Assembly (NCBI RefSeq): GCF_003324165.1
Contig: NW_025407859.1
Span: 372,001-436,000 of the forward strand
DNA length: 64,000 bases
Source: Naegleria lovaniensis
Taxonomy: Eukaryota; Heterolobosea; Eutetramitea; Acrasida; Naegleriidae
Direction: 5' to 3'
Below, one piece after another: positions 63,475 through 64,000 of this stretch. The translations under genes were made by a program, and so were the position numbers. Positions within the stretch are counted from its first letter, which is position 1. Each line of letters opens with the position of its first letter. The notes under the pieces are model-generated. The model was not told where the DNA came from. It made no database searches and was given only the letters and a program-made list of their open reading frames with translations.

Positions 63475-64000
63475 TTATTGTTGTGGGAGATCTGATTGTT
63501 TTGAGAAATTCTCGTTGGCATTGTCTAATTGATTAAGGTTGGTTTGACTAAGCCTCTCAACGCTTAAATCATCCTTCTCGCTTCTAAGTGTATTAATTTC
63601 TTCTGATGTCAATATGGCACATACATGATGACACGCATTCAACAAGTAGGTTTGTGTCAATCCTTTGCCTTTAACATCGGTCTTTTCTTCCACAAATGTA
63701 AACCCAAGATCATGCACTCGTTCATATGTTGAGCGACTTTTCATCCATGGAGTAGTGTAAAAGAGGGATATCAAACCCAAAACAAAAACGTACCTAATTC
63801 TTACTCTTCCAGGCTTGCTTGTACTCTCCATTCTGCTGGCCACATTGATGGTGTCACCCCACAAATCAAAAGCAAACTGTGACAAATGTAAAAGAAATAA
63901 TGCCAATCATTCTAATACGTACCTTTTTCTTTCCAATCACTCCTGCAATTACACCACCTGTAGTTCATTAGAAATTGGTTTTTAGATATGTTATCCATTC
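63475..64000 (-). CDS. Class III adenylate/guanylate cyclase, C-terminal part (partial, 3 exons visible)
   Basis: Exons 63957-63923, 63876-63794 and 63736-63475 (GTACGT donors) give GGVIAGVIGKKK, then FAFDLWGDTINVASRMES, SKPGRVRI, STYERVHDLGFTFVEEKTDV and KGKGLTQTYLL. The W-G-D-T-I-N-x-A-S-R-M-E-S block and the Asn/Arg pair (N and R in NVASRMES) that stabilise the transition state are intact, as is the closing KGKG segment. This part therefore looks catalytically competent, unlike the cyclase-like protein at 24.9-27.9 kb. The protein ends about 65 residues after the domain. The remainder of the gene lies beyond the window, so receptor architecture cannot be judged. It is convergent with the EF-hand/PIPK gene, with only 32 bases between stop codons. 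Confidence 0.9.

Overview
The window looks like nuclear DNA of a heterolobosean amoeba, most likely Naegleria. I infer this from AT-rich DNA, compact intron-poor genes with short GT-AG introns (GTAAGT, GTATGT and GTGAGT donors), A-rich bases before start codons, long Asn/Gln/Ser/Thr tracts, many RGS, cyclase and kinase genes, and nuclear copies of the [FeFe]-hydrogenase maturases HydE and HydG. No database search was possible, so the genus is an inference. There are no operons, no CRISPR array, and no tRNA or rRNA gene that I could see. One scaffold gap of 120 N lies at 31883-32002.

Layout. 1-5.2 kb: a partial KAS III enzyme, the AATF/Bfr2 ribosome-biogenesis factor, and a peroxiredoxin-like/RGS fusion. 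5.4-13.7 kb: a small heat-shock protein, then one large six-exon gene joining a protein kinase, a degenerate second kinase and a DOCK-type C2 domain but lacking the DHR2 exchange domain. 13.9-24.7 kb: a frame-broken metallophosphoesterase, the divergent HydE/HydG pair, a degenerate ThyX-like protein, an adenylate kinase fused to two other domains, and an F-box-like protein. 24.9-31.8 kb: a membrane cyclase-like receptor whose metal-binding Asp residues are replaced, a coiled-coil protein, and a low-complexity gene in three frames. 32.1-35.8 kb: a large transposase-like gene between 41-bp direct repeats. 36.4-45.5 kb: a 7TM-RGS protein, a CDCA7-type zinc-finger protein, a secreted alpha/beta hydrolase, and MCM2. 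46.5-50.0 kb: a second mobile element with two divergent genes between degenerate inverted repeat arrays. 51-60.4 kb: low-complexity, coiled-coil and mitochondrial-like proteins, plus a 5'-truncated LINE inserted at the start codon of an F-box/GON-domain gene. 60.5-64 kb: an EF-hand/PIP-kinase fusion and the end of a class III cyclase gene.

The genes do not form one pathway. Signalling predominates: two RGS proteins, two cyclase-domain proteins, a kinase/DOCK fusion and a calcium-sensor/PIP-kinase fusion. Several are domain combinations I do not recognise from well-studied eukaryotes. The other themes are hydrogenase maturation, replication and ribosome biogenesis, and three separate mobile-element insertions. 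At least three host genes carry apparent one-base frame breaks that no GT-AG intron explains. These could be assembly errors or real decay.
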